Below are positions 33,501 to 45,607 of a stretch of DNA of 64,000 bases, one piece after another. This DNA comes from Agarophyton chilense (taxonomy: Eukaryota; Rhodophyta; Florideophyceae; Gracilariales; Gracilariaceae). The position numbers and the translations under genes are program-made. Location: assembly GCA_030374765.1 (NCBI GenBank), contig JARGXX010000075.1, positions 930,001-994,000 on the forward strand, written 5' to 3'. Numbering within the stretch: position 1 is the stretch's first letter; every line of letters starts with the position of its first letter. A model generated the notes under the pieces. It was not told the DNA's origin. It did not search any database and was given only the letters and a program-made list of their open reading frames with translations.

Positions 33501-34079
33501 CAATTGCGGTCACAGAAGGGCACGGGTAGTCGAGAGTCCTCTTTTTATGTACCGGCACGTTTAGAAATACATTCTGACGAATCACCCAAGCCTTGTGGAC
33601 CTCATTCATGACAAAGAGTCGATGTCCAAACCGCAACGGCGGCAATGTAAGCCACAATTCGAGCGACTACATCGATCTCGAATACACAAAGTGGCTCTGC
33701 AGTTCTGTCAGCGCGTAGTGCAATGCTCTGGACACCACTGCTGGACGTTTTCGTGCGCTGCCGAGCAGAGAGAGGGAAGGTAGAAGTTGTGCCGGTCACG
33801 TTGAACAGAAGTAAAGATCTAGTGGAAAACGGCATAGCGCGCTCCTAGGCCTTTTAACCCTTAAAATTTTTATGTCTACAATGCTACACGTAAGACAGTC
33901 AATCAAGCAAAATCATTTTAGCCCCACGGATACATGTACATGGTCAGACTCTGAACTTCAGAGGTGCAGCATAGTGCTACGTAGATATTCCCAAGTGCAG
34001 AGAATACAATTCTGCTTCCACGAATGCCGTACCAGCACAGAAAAACCACCGCAAAAGCATTTGGCAAAATAAAATGATT
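30600..34079. other. No supported gene; possible LTR relic near 31560-31640
   Basis: 30600-30960 is purine-rich and of low complexity. Around 31555-31640 a CACTGGCACGGTGTGACC stretch, an ATTTATTTATTT tract and a perfect TGTGGC/GCCACA stem resemble the hairpin and AT core of the gypsy-type LTRs, and may be a degraded solo LTR. Nothing else is identifiable. Confidence 0.35.
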
Positions 34080-34860
34080 TATTCCAGTTCACCCTCTTCG
34101 CTTTCTGTTTGCCTGTTTCACCGGGCTACATTATCAATATTGCGTATCTCTTCCTCTTTATTTCACGCTTGCTTTCTCTTTTTCGTCCTTCTCTTCGTTC
34201 TATTCCTAACTCTGCTCTTGATCTCTATCTCTATATCTGGTCTTGGTTACTCGGTTTCTCTTTCACGGCTTCCTCTTGCCATCCAGCTTTTGGCTCTCTC
34301 TCTTTTCTCTATCAATTTCCTGGCTCAATCTCTCTGATTCTTGCCTTCTCTCTTTCTCTGGCCGGTTTGCACGTGGTACCTTTTTGTGCTTTCTACCTAC
34401 ATCCCCCTGTCAATGTCCAAGATAAAAGAGCTTTAACTCTCGCAATTTATCCCAATTCCACTCTCTTTTTCACTTCTTTGTGCTCTCTGTTCTACACTCG
34501 CTCTCTCAATCTCTCTATCGGTCTCGCTCTAGTGTTATTACTTCTGGTCTCACTCTTGCACTCTCACCTTCGGTCTCGCTTCTGTGCTCGCTCTTTCAGG
34601 CTTGCTTTTGCGCTCTTTTCTTCGCTGTGTTTCTAGCTATTTCTTTGGCTCTAATTCCTGCTCTGGAACTGGCTTTGACTTTCTCAAGCTCTTTCTCTTA
34701 CTTTTTTTCTCACTTTTCTGGTAACAGGTGCCAACCATCTTCGACTCTGGCTCTCTCTATTTGCTCTCGCTTGCTCTCGTTCTCACTACCGTTCGCACTT
34801 TCTATCACTTTCTGGGTCTGGGTCTGGTTCTTTCGCTATCTTTCTTGGGGTATTTTTCAT
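34080..34860 (+). repeat. Pyrimidine-rich low-complexity tract
   Basis: About 780 bases are dominated by CTCT, TTTCTC and TCGCTC words on the plus strand. Long open frames here encode only Leu/Ser/Phe runs and are by-products of the composition. It could form polypurine-polypyrimidine structures. Confidence 0.6.
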
Positions 34861-37800
34861 CCAGGTTTAGGTAGGTCTCACTTTATCAAAATTAGAATCA
34901 CAGTGTTATAGTGCTTAGCATTCATTTTGTGAGTTCCATTTCCTCACTAACCACATTCTGCATTATTGGTTCCAACGCTTTGTTTCTGCTTTTTAAAAGC
35001 TCTCACAGCGTTTGTAGAGAAAAAGTTCTACTATACTACATTCAAGCCTTTTCCAGACTTCTCTTTATAACTTTGGGTGAACGATTGACTACAATTTCTT
35101 ATCTCGTTATGTTTACGTTCGTCTCTTTGTCAGAGGTGTTTTATAGCTCGTGTTCGCCTAGGGTTTAGCTTTCAAAGAGAATTAAATCACCTTCCAGCAA
35201 TTCAACGAGAGGATACCATTGCAAAATGTAGGGCACGGAAGCTTAATATAGGATATAGTGACGCCTTAAACCATAGAAGAAATGTCGATAGCGTCAATCA
35301 GTCTCCCTTTGCTGTAATTTTAGACAAAGTTACACCTGGGATTTGTTCACTTGTGATGGAAAGATTGGGCTGTTCTTTGACAATTTGAAAGATTTGGAAG
35401 TTCCAATCGAGATGGTAATGAGAACGTGATTTTTTTCGATCTTCCACCTATAAGTATTCATAATGAAGATTTCGTTTGCATCAAAGGTGAAGGTACGCTC
35501 TTCTTTTGGATGCAGTTCGGCCCTTCTGTTCTAGAGAAGGTGACTATCGAGTACACATCACTGGAGGGGAGTTTCAGAAAGAACAAACAAGCATGTAAAA
35601 ATTCCTGCAAAACCTATATATATGAGTGCTACCGATTTCTTGGAAACGGTAACAGGATACAGGTGCCACATTGCGTGATAGAGAGTATCCGTGATATCTA
35701 ACCAGACAGAGCTGGAGCATACATGAGATTCAAAGCTGAATCGTGTTTAATGATTGTAGAATGATCTTGTGGTTGCGATAATTGCTATCAACTGTTTTGC
35801 GGCTTGCGGCGAGTGTTCGAACCTAACATCTTTTTCGCAGAAGATACGGATAGTACACGTCAGGGCCTGTTTTTGCGGGAGATTCCTTTGTGGTACTAAC
35901 CCGAAAAGCAGTTCAGCTGAATCCCAAGCTGGAACGCGACACAAGAATGCCTTTCAAACCCTCCCTGCCCATCTGATGAGAGAAGCTTGCATATAAAGGA
36001 GTGACGCTTTTGGTTGTTGGCGGTAGCGAGAAATATGTGTACAGCATTTCCCAGTGACCTTCCAGCACTTTAGAGATGGAAATGATGCTCGTAGCGGGAA
36101 GCAGAGGCAGAGACTGTTTTATCTGCTTTTATTCGACGTGTTCATGTACTAACTGTAAAAATGATAAGCTGTTACATAGTCATGACATCAGTTCGGCCCT
36201 CCTTAGACATACTGATGACCTTCAAGAGCGCGTGAGCAATCAGTACGCAGGCGTTCAAAGCAAAAGAGAAAATAATCATCGTGGCTCGTCTTTCCTTCCT
36301 CATTATCACGGAGGTCGATCCAAACTGATAAAACCGATCTACGCCATTCATGAACAGATTACAAACGAAAATCAGAGACCAAAATTGTAGTGTTTATCGA
36401 TAAGAAAACTATTCTCCTGTCCATCTTTGTAGTGGAGCGAGACCATGAAAGCACTTTGTCGAGTGTATTTCAAGAATCTGAGTCCATATTGTCTTAGTAT
36501 CGGCGAGATCATTAGAGTACAACGTGATAACGATAGAGTCTTTGAAAAGAACAAACCCTTTTGTATTTGCAACCTTTACAATATAATTTTCTTCAGCAGT
36601 CCTCTCAAAAACCTGTACTAAACGCCATTCTCCCGGTCACCATGCCCGAGGCTTTCAATTGCTTCTTATAAAGTCGAAAGACTTATGCCGTTCACAATTA
36701 CAAACCGTATAATTCCCAGCCGCTTGCATTCGCCATCACTTAGAACGAACAATGGATCGCACACGGCGGGTATAAAAATTATCCATCACCATCAGAATTC
36801 ATGGGCTGGGTGTTGGATGTAAATGAGTCTGATGCGCCGGTTTAGTGCAACTAAGAGTGGAAGGTTTAATTTAGTGAATCAAGTTATTTTCAATCTTTCG
36901 TTTCACGGCGCCGCAAAGCCCTCAAAACAAATTGGTGTATCTTTTCCACAGAGTGTGGCGTGATTCGTTTCCGGAACCGTTGTCTTAAAGAATGTAAAGG
37001 AACGCTCGATACCATCCCAGAACAGCATAAAAAAGGATACCGAAATTATGGGTTTGGACTTCATTTTTCTTCTAGCAGTCGTACGATATTAACACATCAA
37101 GGTGTTTTCGTCGAGAGAGCTCACCCTAAGTATAAGCTCTAATGCAGCTGAATTTGGAGCAAAATGTTCAAGAATCGGGCGACTGTGCGAGAAAAGATCG
37201 ATACGTACCACATCAGGATTGCAGGTGACATAGAACCGAAGAGAAGCGAAAATGTTTAAGAATTAATCTATGTTCATAGTCTTCTTGAACAAGGGAATCT
37301 CTAAAAGTTCAGACTTACACCAGTGGTCTGGGAGACGATTCAGTTAAATCCCAAGATATCCCATAAATAAATCCAATCGTAGTGATCTATTTTTCCTTTT
37401 AATGCGCAATAGTCCCATGCTTGTCTAGGCTCTCAAACACTCCTGATTTGAGCGATTCAACAACAAACTTAACAATCTAAGCTCTTTTTGATGAGCATAA
37501 GAACACTTTATGAGCTGTTACTCTCCATAAAAAGCCCAACGTTTTTGTGCCACTTTGCACAATATGTAACGATTTCAAGTAAACTACGCTCCTCCACAGC
37601 TCCGATTACTAGAACATCGAATGCTTTAGTATCAAGGTGGGGCAATTACGTTTCGACGGCATCTTCATATTGGCAATCTCGTTCATTTCCCACAAGAATC
37701 GAGTTATCGTCTTCTGCCTCGATGTGATCATTCATGACCATAGACAATTTTACAAAGCTTGGATACGCTGACTGCCGGTTGTGGTGTTTATTAAGCACTT

Positions 37801-38303
37801 TGTGAAACTCACATGACGCATGAAGGCGAGGAAAGAGTTCTTGGTAGTATTAGGGCTCTCTATGCTGTATGGCTTCGTTGAATGACGGCTGAAACGTGCA
37901 AGGCCGCCAGACTGGGTTGCAGAATACGTGGAGCTTCGCCAATGAGGCTAGATTTCCGGTGAATGTTGGGCCACAATGGAAGTTTTCTTTGGACTAGAGT
38001 ACTTAAAATATTTGCAGGAGTCAATTTTCAGGGGCTATTTCTTACTCCTAGAGTACTAGAGTTAAGGAAACAGACGTACTTCATACTTTCTCCCCCATTG
38101 GTTCTTAACCGTGATAATCTTGTACCAAAAACTGAGAAGCTTATGTCTACTGTCGTAGACATTAGATTCGAGAACAAAGGCTTAAAATCTTGCTTATTCT
38201 CAGTCAACCTGGAAAAGAAATGGTTCGGCTCTCACAACTTAAATGTGTGTGTTGAATCAAATAGAATACTCAAAATGGGACATATTAGCTAATCCCACTT
38301 ACT
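34861..38303. other. No supported gene
   Basis: Short frames only. The one at 35426-35740 ends CYRFLGNGNRIQVPHCVIES then IRDI(stop)PDRAGAYMRF. Its spacing faintly recalls the P2X7-ballast-type domain found in some mobile elements, but this is too weak to name a gene. Nothing else is recognisable. Confidence 0.3.
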
Positions 38304-38305
38304 TA

Positions 38306-39720
38306 CAGTGCGTTTCAAAAACATATCCCCTTACAAAAACTGCTCCAAAAAAGCATTTCACGTACTGTAGAGCACATTTCACAACAAATAAAAACCAGTA
38401 AGTCAATCACACTGTTTCGAAAGTAAAGTCCGTTCCAAAAAGGTATCCCTTGCACAAATATTTCGTAAATTGCCTTTTCGACTACAGTACACTCAATGAA
38501 AACAACACATGAAAAATATCAAGTCAAAATACTGTTTCAAAAACATATCCTTTCGTCAGTCATATTCTCTACAGCGCGCTTTTAGTAGTTTGTTTTCGCC
38601 TCTTTAACCCTATTGAAAATTACAGAGTGTGTTATCATTTATTCAATATAAAAATGAATTAAATTAAACGTTATTTTGTCATATTAATTTGTGATACAAA
38701 CTTTAGAATAAAAAACTGTACTGAACTGTCTAATTTGCCAATAAATCATCTAATCTAGGACTCCATTGGTGTTTTCAGTAAATTGTACATCTGAAATTCG
38801 TCATGAAAGATCGGTATCAGTCATATTTAAACAATTCATGTACTGGTTCTAAACATTTGACTGTTTTACAATCGCAATATCCTGCTAAAAATCATAATTT
38901 AATTCATACATAAAGTAGGAATAAAGGAGCACATAACTTTCCAACACTTTATCATAACGTTTTTAAGCCATTTAAGCTTTTAAAATCGCTATTTTAATTG
39001 GTGTTACTTTAAATATGCCATTTAAAACCATCTCAGATGTATAACCAAAGAAATTTCTTACAAAACTCAAATTTGTTTTGCAATTATCATGCTAATAGAA
39101 TTTGTAGAAACATGGTTCGTCCATATTCACAGTTTTTGTCCAAAACAATTTCTTTTTTTCATACTTGTTGATAATGAGGCTTTTCAGAGGAACACAACGC
39201 ACGTTTTCGTTTAGGGTTCGTTTTCAAAAGAAGATTCTTTTGTTGTTGTATAGTTTATTCAATTTTGACTTTTTATTTTGCGTCATATTTAAGAACATTT
39301 TACATTCAAACACTGTTTTGTTTCAATTGGTTTTGCACGATCACGTATCAAAGAACAAATAAAGCTTACTTCCACGCGTTTTTTTGTTAGAAAGAATGCG
39401 GCATGGCTCAAGCATCGCCTGAATTCATACCGAACAGAGGTTTCTATAATAATTGTTTGTTCTTTGGATTTTTATTTGATTTTGCGCTATAAAAGTTGGG
39501 ATCATGCCTTTGTGGTCCTATCTAATAATTTTCATATAGTTTTGGCAAGATAAAGGCGGTACAGAAGTCATAATGGAGCTCTATATTGTGTAAAGGATAT
39601 GTTTAAGAAACAAGTTTCTTGACTTGAAAAGGTTTTATTCGGTGAGAAACTGGCTCTACAGTACAGAAAACGCCGTTTTTGGCCCGATTTTAGGAAGGGA
39701 TATGTTTTTGAAACGCACTG
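38306..39720. mobile_element. TA-flanked element with perfect 24-bp terminal inverted repeats
   Basis: The ends at 38306-38329 and 39697-39720 are exact reverse complements, starting CAGTGCGTTTCAAAAACA, each flanked by TA (38304-38305; 39721-39722). This is the Tc1/mariner signature. Similar subterminal repeats lie at about 38436 and 38524 on the left and about 39593-39615 on the right, an IR/DR-like pattern. The 1.4-kb interior is AT-rich and non-coding, so it would be non-autonomous. Confidence 0.75.
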
Positions 39721-39750
39721 TATATCCTTCATACAATCATTAGCTCAATT

Positions 39751-40683
39751 ATGGCTCGTGGTGCATCTCTGACACGTTCTGAACAGCTGGAAGTCATGGA
39801 ATTAGTCGGTCAGGGTATGATTCCAGCAGATATAGCCCCAAAACTAAAGCCCAACCCAAAAAAATCAGCAACTTCATCAAAAACCCCGATACATAATGAA
39901 CAAAGCGTTCAACCGGCCGTCCTACGTCACTATTTCCGACCGATAAGCGTGGAATTAAGCCAGAACTATGCCACTACATTTCATCTTGCGGAAAAATTGT
40001 CAAAAATCTAAATTTTCCTCTATCAAGATCTACAATATAGCGTGAAATCGGCCGTCAAAATTTGTTCAAGTACCTAAAATTGAGAAAACCTTTTTCTTCA
40101 AAAGATAATCACACGAAGAATCGAGTTGAATGGTGTGCTCAAACGGCTTATTCGAAAACGGAATGGAATCAGGTTGTCTTCTCCGACGAAAAAAAGATTA
40201 ACCTTGATGGTCCAGATCGCTATAAATTTTATTGGCATCATCTACGAAAAGAAAAAAAAGAACTCGTGACCAGGCAATCAGGAGGCGCGTCAGTCATGGT
40301 TTGGGCGGGAATCTCTACGAAAGGAGCAACTGATATGGCTTTTGTTGAAACTACAATGAACTCTGAGAAGTATGCCGAGGTTCTAGGTAAAATATCTTTT
40401 ACCTTTTCCATACTGTATGCACGGAGAAGAATTCGTTTTTCAGCAAGATAATGCACCTGTGCATAAGTCTAATTCTATGAAACAGTGGGTCAATAGTCTA
40501 AATATGTCGATTAAGGAATGGCTTGCGCGCTCTCCTGACCCCAAGCCTATCGAAAACATTTGGGGAATGTTAACCCGAATGGTTTATGGGCAAGGAAGGC
40601 AATTTGATACAGTTTTTGATCTAAAAATTGTTCCAAAGATTGCTGGGAAAAGATTGACTCTATTGCTATCAATCCTTTTATAG
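39751..40683 (+). pseudogene. Tc1/mariner transposase (DD34E), frameshifted
   Basis: Three frame fragments follow the order of a Tc1 transposase. The helix-turn-helix start is MARGASLTRSEQLEVMELVG then QGMIPADIAPKL (39751 onward). The catalytic part is in a second frame (VVFSDEKKINLDGPD, first Asp; ASVMVWAGIS). A third frame has FVFQQDNAPVHKS (second Asp) and SPDPKPIENIWG (Glu). Exactly 34 residues separate the second Asp and the Glu. At least two frameshifts and missing sequence near 40012-40061 make it inactive. It starts 30 bases after the TA-flanked repeat end at 39720. Confidence 0.88.
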
Positions 40684-40773
40684 AATCAATACCAAAGCGT
40701 TGTATAAGTGTTTTACAGGCTAAAGGAGCAAAAATAAACTACTGAACTCGCGTTAGAATAAAAAGGATGCAAT

Positions 40774-40905
40774 AAAGGCTATGTTTTTGAAACAGTTTTT
40801 TTACTTGAATATTTTTTCACACTGATTTTGTTAGTTTTATTGTAGCCAAAACGTCGATTTTTGGAAAGTTTGCGCGAGGGATATGATTGTGAAACAGACT
40901 TTACC
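40774..40905. repeat. Right-hand Tc1 terminal repeats (two, ~108 bp apart)
   Basis: GGCTATGTTTTTGAAACAGT (about 40777-40796) and GGGATATGATTGTGAAACAG then ACTT-TA (about 40882-40905) are reverse complements, with mismatches, of the left repeats at about 38524 and 38436. The outer pair has TA at both ends (38434-38435; after the ACTT at about 40904). This fits the IR/DR organisation of some Tc1 elements. Confidence 0.65.
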
Positions 40906-42629
40906 TTGGTGTACAGCGCAGACTATCATCTTTATGATGGACTAAAAATGTTTTTATAGTATCAATGTGTGCCTGGGTTATGGTCGAATCACTGCCTCCG
41001 CAGCTCATAGAATGCAGTGTTCAAATGAACAAAAAAAGCCTTTAGAACTTCAAAACTTATTCTCGCTCGTTCCTTGTTATTCCTGTTACGTTTTTTTCGC
41101 AAATTCTCATTCATGCAGTTGCTTGATCTTTTTGAACTGGAAGCAATACAAGCAGAGGAGATGAAAAACAATGTTCAACAATAGGCCTACCGTTTTGCAG
41201 CCGTACCAACCAACATAACTAGTAATGTATAGTTGTAATAAATGTGTGAGACTAGTGATGTATTTACTTTCTTCCATGTGGATGGTTCTGCTTCAGCTGT
41301 ACAGGAGCAAAGTTCTCGTGCGCTTTACAAAAGGACATGGGACAGTTTTCATTGCAATCTCGCGTGTGTGTTCGCAGTAGCCTAGGAATTAAAATTTTCT
41401 TGTTCCTTCCTGACATAATTGCAGCGTCCGAACGCTGAACAAATCGTTTTATTTGCACTACCTGCCCCAAAAAATGAGCTAAACCTATTAATAACCGAAA
41501 AATTGCAACGCTCAACGCAACGCAATAAACACCAGAAGTTCAGTTCTGGAAGTATGAAAGCAACAAATTAATGCGCAATGCCAAGATATATGGTTTCCCA
41601 CTACAGGATCTCTGCTACTCTACAGCTGCACTAACATGCCTTTGACAATTTTGCTCTGGATATATGTTAAGCTCAGCACTTTCAATGGTACGAAACAGGA
41701 TGAAAGCTTTCGCCAAAGAAAACAGCCGCAATCGTTTTCTTACAGTGGTACGGCGACTTTCATGCCGTGAGATGTCCAACCAGATGAAGATCACAGGATA
41801 TGACCTTCTCGTTGGCGCAATTTGAAACATCTATCCGTATAAAAGAAATCTTTATTTAAGTGGCCATAGTCAACAATATCTAATAGCTATAAGCGCAATA
41901 GCACCTATCCACAAACACAACAAAGATTAATTTGAAAGGGGTTTCTCAACTCGAGTTGCGCGCGTTACCAATCACAGAAAGCGCAACGAACGTCTCGGCG
42001 GCGTTTTGATTGCCGTCGAGTGTACACAAAACATTATTAGTCGTCGAGTGTCGCTTGTAGAAGTGTGGCCATCTTGCAATCGGCACATCATCAAAAACAG
42101 TGCCACATCCGTCATTGTTCAACTGCAAAAAGTCTCCAGCCTCCCCAATCGCACGGTTTTCATTGTCCACTGCTTTCGAACACGACTTAGACTTTGTGCT
42201 CTTCTTCGAAATTTTTTGGATACTGCAAGCGCTACATAGAAGCCAATTTTTCTTTCATTTTTTGTACTATGAGAAGCTCTGCTTCACTTCCCGCACCGCT
42301 TACTCGGTTTCGTGTCCTTGGTTTGGACGTTTTTCTCACAGGGCCGATGCCCTTCATCAGCTGATGGTTCACAAAGTGTGCGTTGCACATCAAAAGGGCT
42401 AGTTTAGACAATATGAAAGACGGACGTCAACTAGGAGATATAAATAAATGAATTCGACTTACAATATTCCTACTGGCGCCCTCGTTGCGGCCCGATTACA
42501 CGGTGTCAAGATTAAAATGTCAGGTTCAATAACACATCCACTCTGCAACATACGGTGCGCAGTAACGCGATTATTTGCAGTTGTAAAGGGCTCTACAAAT
42601 CGAAAATCCATAGATCAGAGCCGAGCTTC
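40906..42629. other. No supported gene
   Basis: Short frames only. The part next to 42630 may include the far end of the pogo-like transposase or its element, but I cannot align it. Confidence 0.35.
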
Positions 42630-43718
42630 TTAAAAAGACTTTCTTAAAACGGCAGATGTGACTGCATGAATCCCCGCTACACCAATTATGATCTTCAAGG
42701 CGACATTAGCGTGCAAGATATGGCACTGTCGCACAAAAGAGTTTCCATATTTTCTGATACGCACCTGGAAGTCGTTGTTCAGAGCCTTGTCACATCGTTG
42801 TAGAAAATGAGTAGTGTTCGCAGGGAGCTTCAGGAAATCAACTCTAAAGGCCTCACAAACTTCCAACCACTCACGGATCTATCTAGAACTATTTCAGTCC
42901 AAAAGCAAGACTACAGACTCTTCTTTGTTGAAGGCTTAATGAATAGAACGATTGATATGCTCAACAGCCAAGTGCATATTTTTCTTGTCGACAGAACCAT
43001 TCTCGCTCATCAGTAAACTTGTGTCACCCGGTCACCAACCTTCCGTAATTAGCCAATTCTCCCTACAATCGTCTGCTAAAAAGTTCTTTCGATGTAAGAG
43101 TCCCAGCCATTGAGCCATTTTGCGCTTTCCAGCGACTGTCATTAACAAGGAGCTACATTTCCTGCGGCTGACACATCGATTTTTGCTGTGAAGTGCCTTC
43201 CACTCGCTTTCATTGCCAATCGCGTTCCACCGTGGGGGCCGTCCGAAGAACAGAAGTATTTAACCTGTCGCCCCAACTCCGGTCGTAGTCTAGTTTCATC
43301 ATAGTTCCGAATACGCTGAGGATCTGATAAAACGCCTGGGTGCTTCTTTCCAGCCCTAGAAGAAAGTCATTCAGCATCTTCACATGATTGAATGACTATG
43401 CCGAAAGTCTAGCTGCTGTTATATTCTCGGCAATACAGAACGTCAGCACCCTGGTTTTTGCACGAAATATTCTTAATGTTTCTTCAGATGGTAAGTGATT
43501 CTTGTAGCCGTCACATCCATCTTCTTTAATACCTGCAAGTATCAGTTTCACCTTACTACAGTATACTACAAATCTCTTTTTGACTGTTTCATATGCTCTG
43601 TTGACTAATAGCAGTTGTTCTGGTATTTGCACGAAAAATTGTCGGCCAGGGTGGTGGTTGACAGGTTCGCGGGACTTTTCAAGTGCTGCTTTGCCGTCGG
43701 CTATTTCACGCAGAATAT
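42630..43718 (-). pseudogene. Pogo-like (DDE_1) transposase, C-terminal and middle part, decayed
   Basis: On the minus strand, in several frames, family landmarks appear in order. LREIADGKAALEKSREPVN and LPSEETLRIFRAKTRVLTF (end of the CENP-B/psq DNA-binding region) are followed by NYDETRL (first Asp block), FTAKIDVSAAGNVAP, and finally FLKLPANTTHFLQRCDKALN, matching the LPPNTTHLLQPLD motif of pogo/Tigger enzymes. Many stops intervene. The N-terminus lies at 48834-49043 beyond the copia insertion. Confidence 0.65.
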
Positions 43719-44072
43719 GCAAACTGTGAGCGTCAAAGCTGACTTCTCAGTCGATGACCAGAGATTTCATTGTGCCTGTCTTAATATAGTTCTAAAATGC
43801 AGTGTAATCATTTCCTAGTCGTCATCAAATTCTACGTCCTAAGTGTCAAATACGAATAGACCATTATAGGGGGAAGACACACAAAATGTCCTTCCAGATC
43901 ATCCTTGGGAATCCTTGAAGATGTACTGACTTGATCATAGATGTCACCTGAATGGGGCATCGTCTTTGCAGTACGTGAGCGTTTCCAAATCTGCACACGC
44001 AGATGCACAGCTTTTCAAATAAAATATTCCACCATTCCATTTACTTCTTGCTATTTTCCCACATTCTTCAAC
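43719..44072 (-). repeat. Copia A 3' LTR
   Basis: It runs from TGCAAACTGTGAGCG to TTCTTCAACA and aligns along its whole length with 48475-48833, with scattered substitutions. A CGCAGATGC-type palindrome and an AATAAA (about 44018) lie near the right end. Confidence 0.88.
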
Positions 44073-44617
44073 ACGACCCCTCGAGAAGGTAATGGAACCA
44101 CTCCGAGGTTGCTGCGGTAATGTTCAAATGTTGCGATTGGCAGAATCTTTGTCAAAGAATCAGCTAGAGTAATCTCTGAGGTTGTATATTCTACACATAT
44201 GACTCCTTTCTGAAACGTATTCTTCACATAACAATACCGAATTGATATGTGCTTCACATTTCGAATACCTTGCACATCCGTCGTCCATTTTACGCTACCG
44301 AGATTATCTTGCAGTACAGTAGTTGGTTTTGAAATAGGTACTTCAACTTCTTCAAGAAATTGCTGAACCCATACAGTGTTTCTTATGCATTCGGATAATG
44401 CTTAGAACTCTGCCTCACATGGCGACAGTGACACCGACGGCTGCATTTTCGAGACCCATACTACTGTAAAACCACCTAGGTGAATAACCAATCCACTGCG
44501 CGATCTACGGGGGTCTTTGTCTCTGCCCAAATCTGCATCAGACAATGACAGAATAGTCGTGGTATCAATCTTAGAAATGGAAAGAACCATATTCAGTGAG
44601 CCCTTCAGATAGCGCAA
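44051..44617 (-). pseudogene. Copia A RNase H, fragmented
   Basis: Two fragments in different frames: MRYLKGSLNMVLSISK with LSLSDADLG, WVSKMQPSVSLSPCEAEF ending in a stop at 44402, then NVKHISIRYCYVKNTF and TTSEITLADSLTKILP. These correspond to the copia landmarks SDADWA, S..EAEY and ..DILTK. Confidence 0.8.
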
Positions 44618-44635
44618 AACGTGTTTAAGCGCTTT

Positions 44636-45586
44636 CTAGTGAGGTAGTCTTGGACAAGAAGCATACTTTTCTAGTAGGGAAACAGCGGTGCTGATGTCCG
44701 GTCTCGTTCGACTGGAAAGAAACAACAGTTTTCCTATCGTTTCGCGGTACGGAACACCCTCCATTTGAAGTTTCTCAACATCAGATGGAATCCGCAACGG
44801 TTCATACAGGTCATGCGTTAGCGGAAGTGAGCTGTATAAAGGCTTGCAGTTCTCCATGTTGGCATCCTTCAATATCTTTAGCATTAAAGCCTTTTGTCCC
44901 AAAATGATCTCATTTTTTATCTCGTAGATTTGCACTCCAAGGAACATGCTACTGCGTCCTATGTCTTTGAATTGATACTCCTTCATTATCTGAGTTTTTA
45001 CCTCCAATACTGATACAGTGACCTCAAATATGATGTCTTCGTCGACGTAGGCAAGCAAAATAACAGTTCTCCCTCGAAAGTGCTTAGTGTACACACAATC
45101 GCTGCTTCCGATCGGTTTCAGACCAATTCTCTTCAAGAATGACGACAAAGTGTGGTACCACAGTTTGGGAGTCTCACGAAGTCCATAGAGAGATTTGTAT
45201 AGCTTTTCAATGTCACCATTAGCCTCAGCGATGTCTTCAACACGTGGGAGCCGGACATGTTTATCAAAATGCTTTGGTGATGGAGCATTAAAAAAGGCCC
45301 CCTTAACATCAACATGCTGCCAATCCTACACTTTGGACATGCAGACAAACAATAGGATTGGAAATACTTCAAATCCTGCTACTGGTGCATAGCAATTTCT
45401 GGTTTTCACAGTGCCCAATTTCTGTAGATTGCCACGGGCGATCAGCATGGCTTTAAAGCGTTGTGGATTACCATGTTTGTCTCTCTTCAGACGTAGAATT
45501 ATTCCAATGGGTGTTGCAAAATTCGAAGGAGCCTCTGTAGTGGCACTGTACGTCTTGGACTCTTCGATGGTTTGGAACTTCTCCAT
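44636..45586 (-). pseudogene. Copia A reverse transcriptase, fragmented, altered YVDD
   Basis: The fragments in order are ILRLKRDKHGNPQRFKAMLIARG (45326-45586), the QHVDVKGAFFNAP block in another frame (about 45250-45320), and LYGLRETPKLWYHTLSSFLK then DCVYTKHF (about 45090-45200). The catalytic box reads LLAYVDEDIIF where the family has YVDD, so the second Asp is Glu. The remaining thumb and connection end RETIGKLLFLSSRTRPDIST. Confidence 0.8.
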
Positions 45587-45607
45587 GATCGCCGCTTTCC
45601 AGAAGGA

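Noticed and set aside
34109..34636. Long Leu/Ser/Phe-rich frames that look like a membrane protein
   Set aside because: The hydrophobicity is a by-product of the CT-rich DNA; several frames give the same pattern.
35426..35740. Possible P2X7-ballast-like domain end
   Set aside because: Only a short pattern of spacing is reminiscent, an in-frame stop interrupts it, and no cysteine-rich part is visible; left unassigned.
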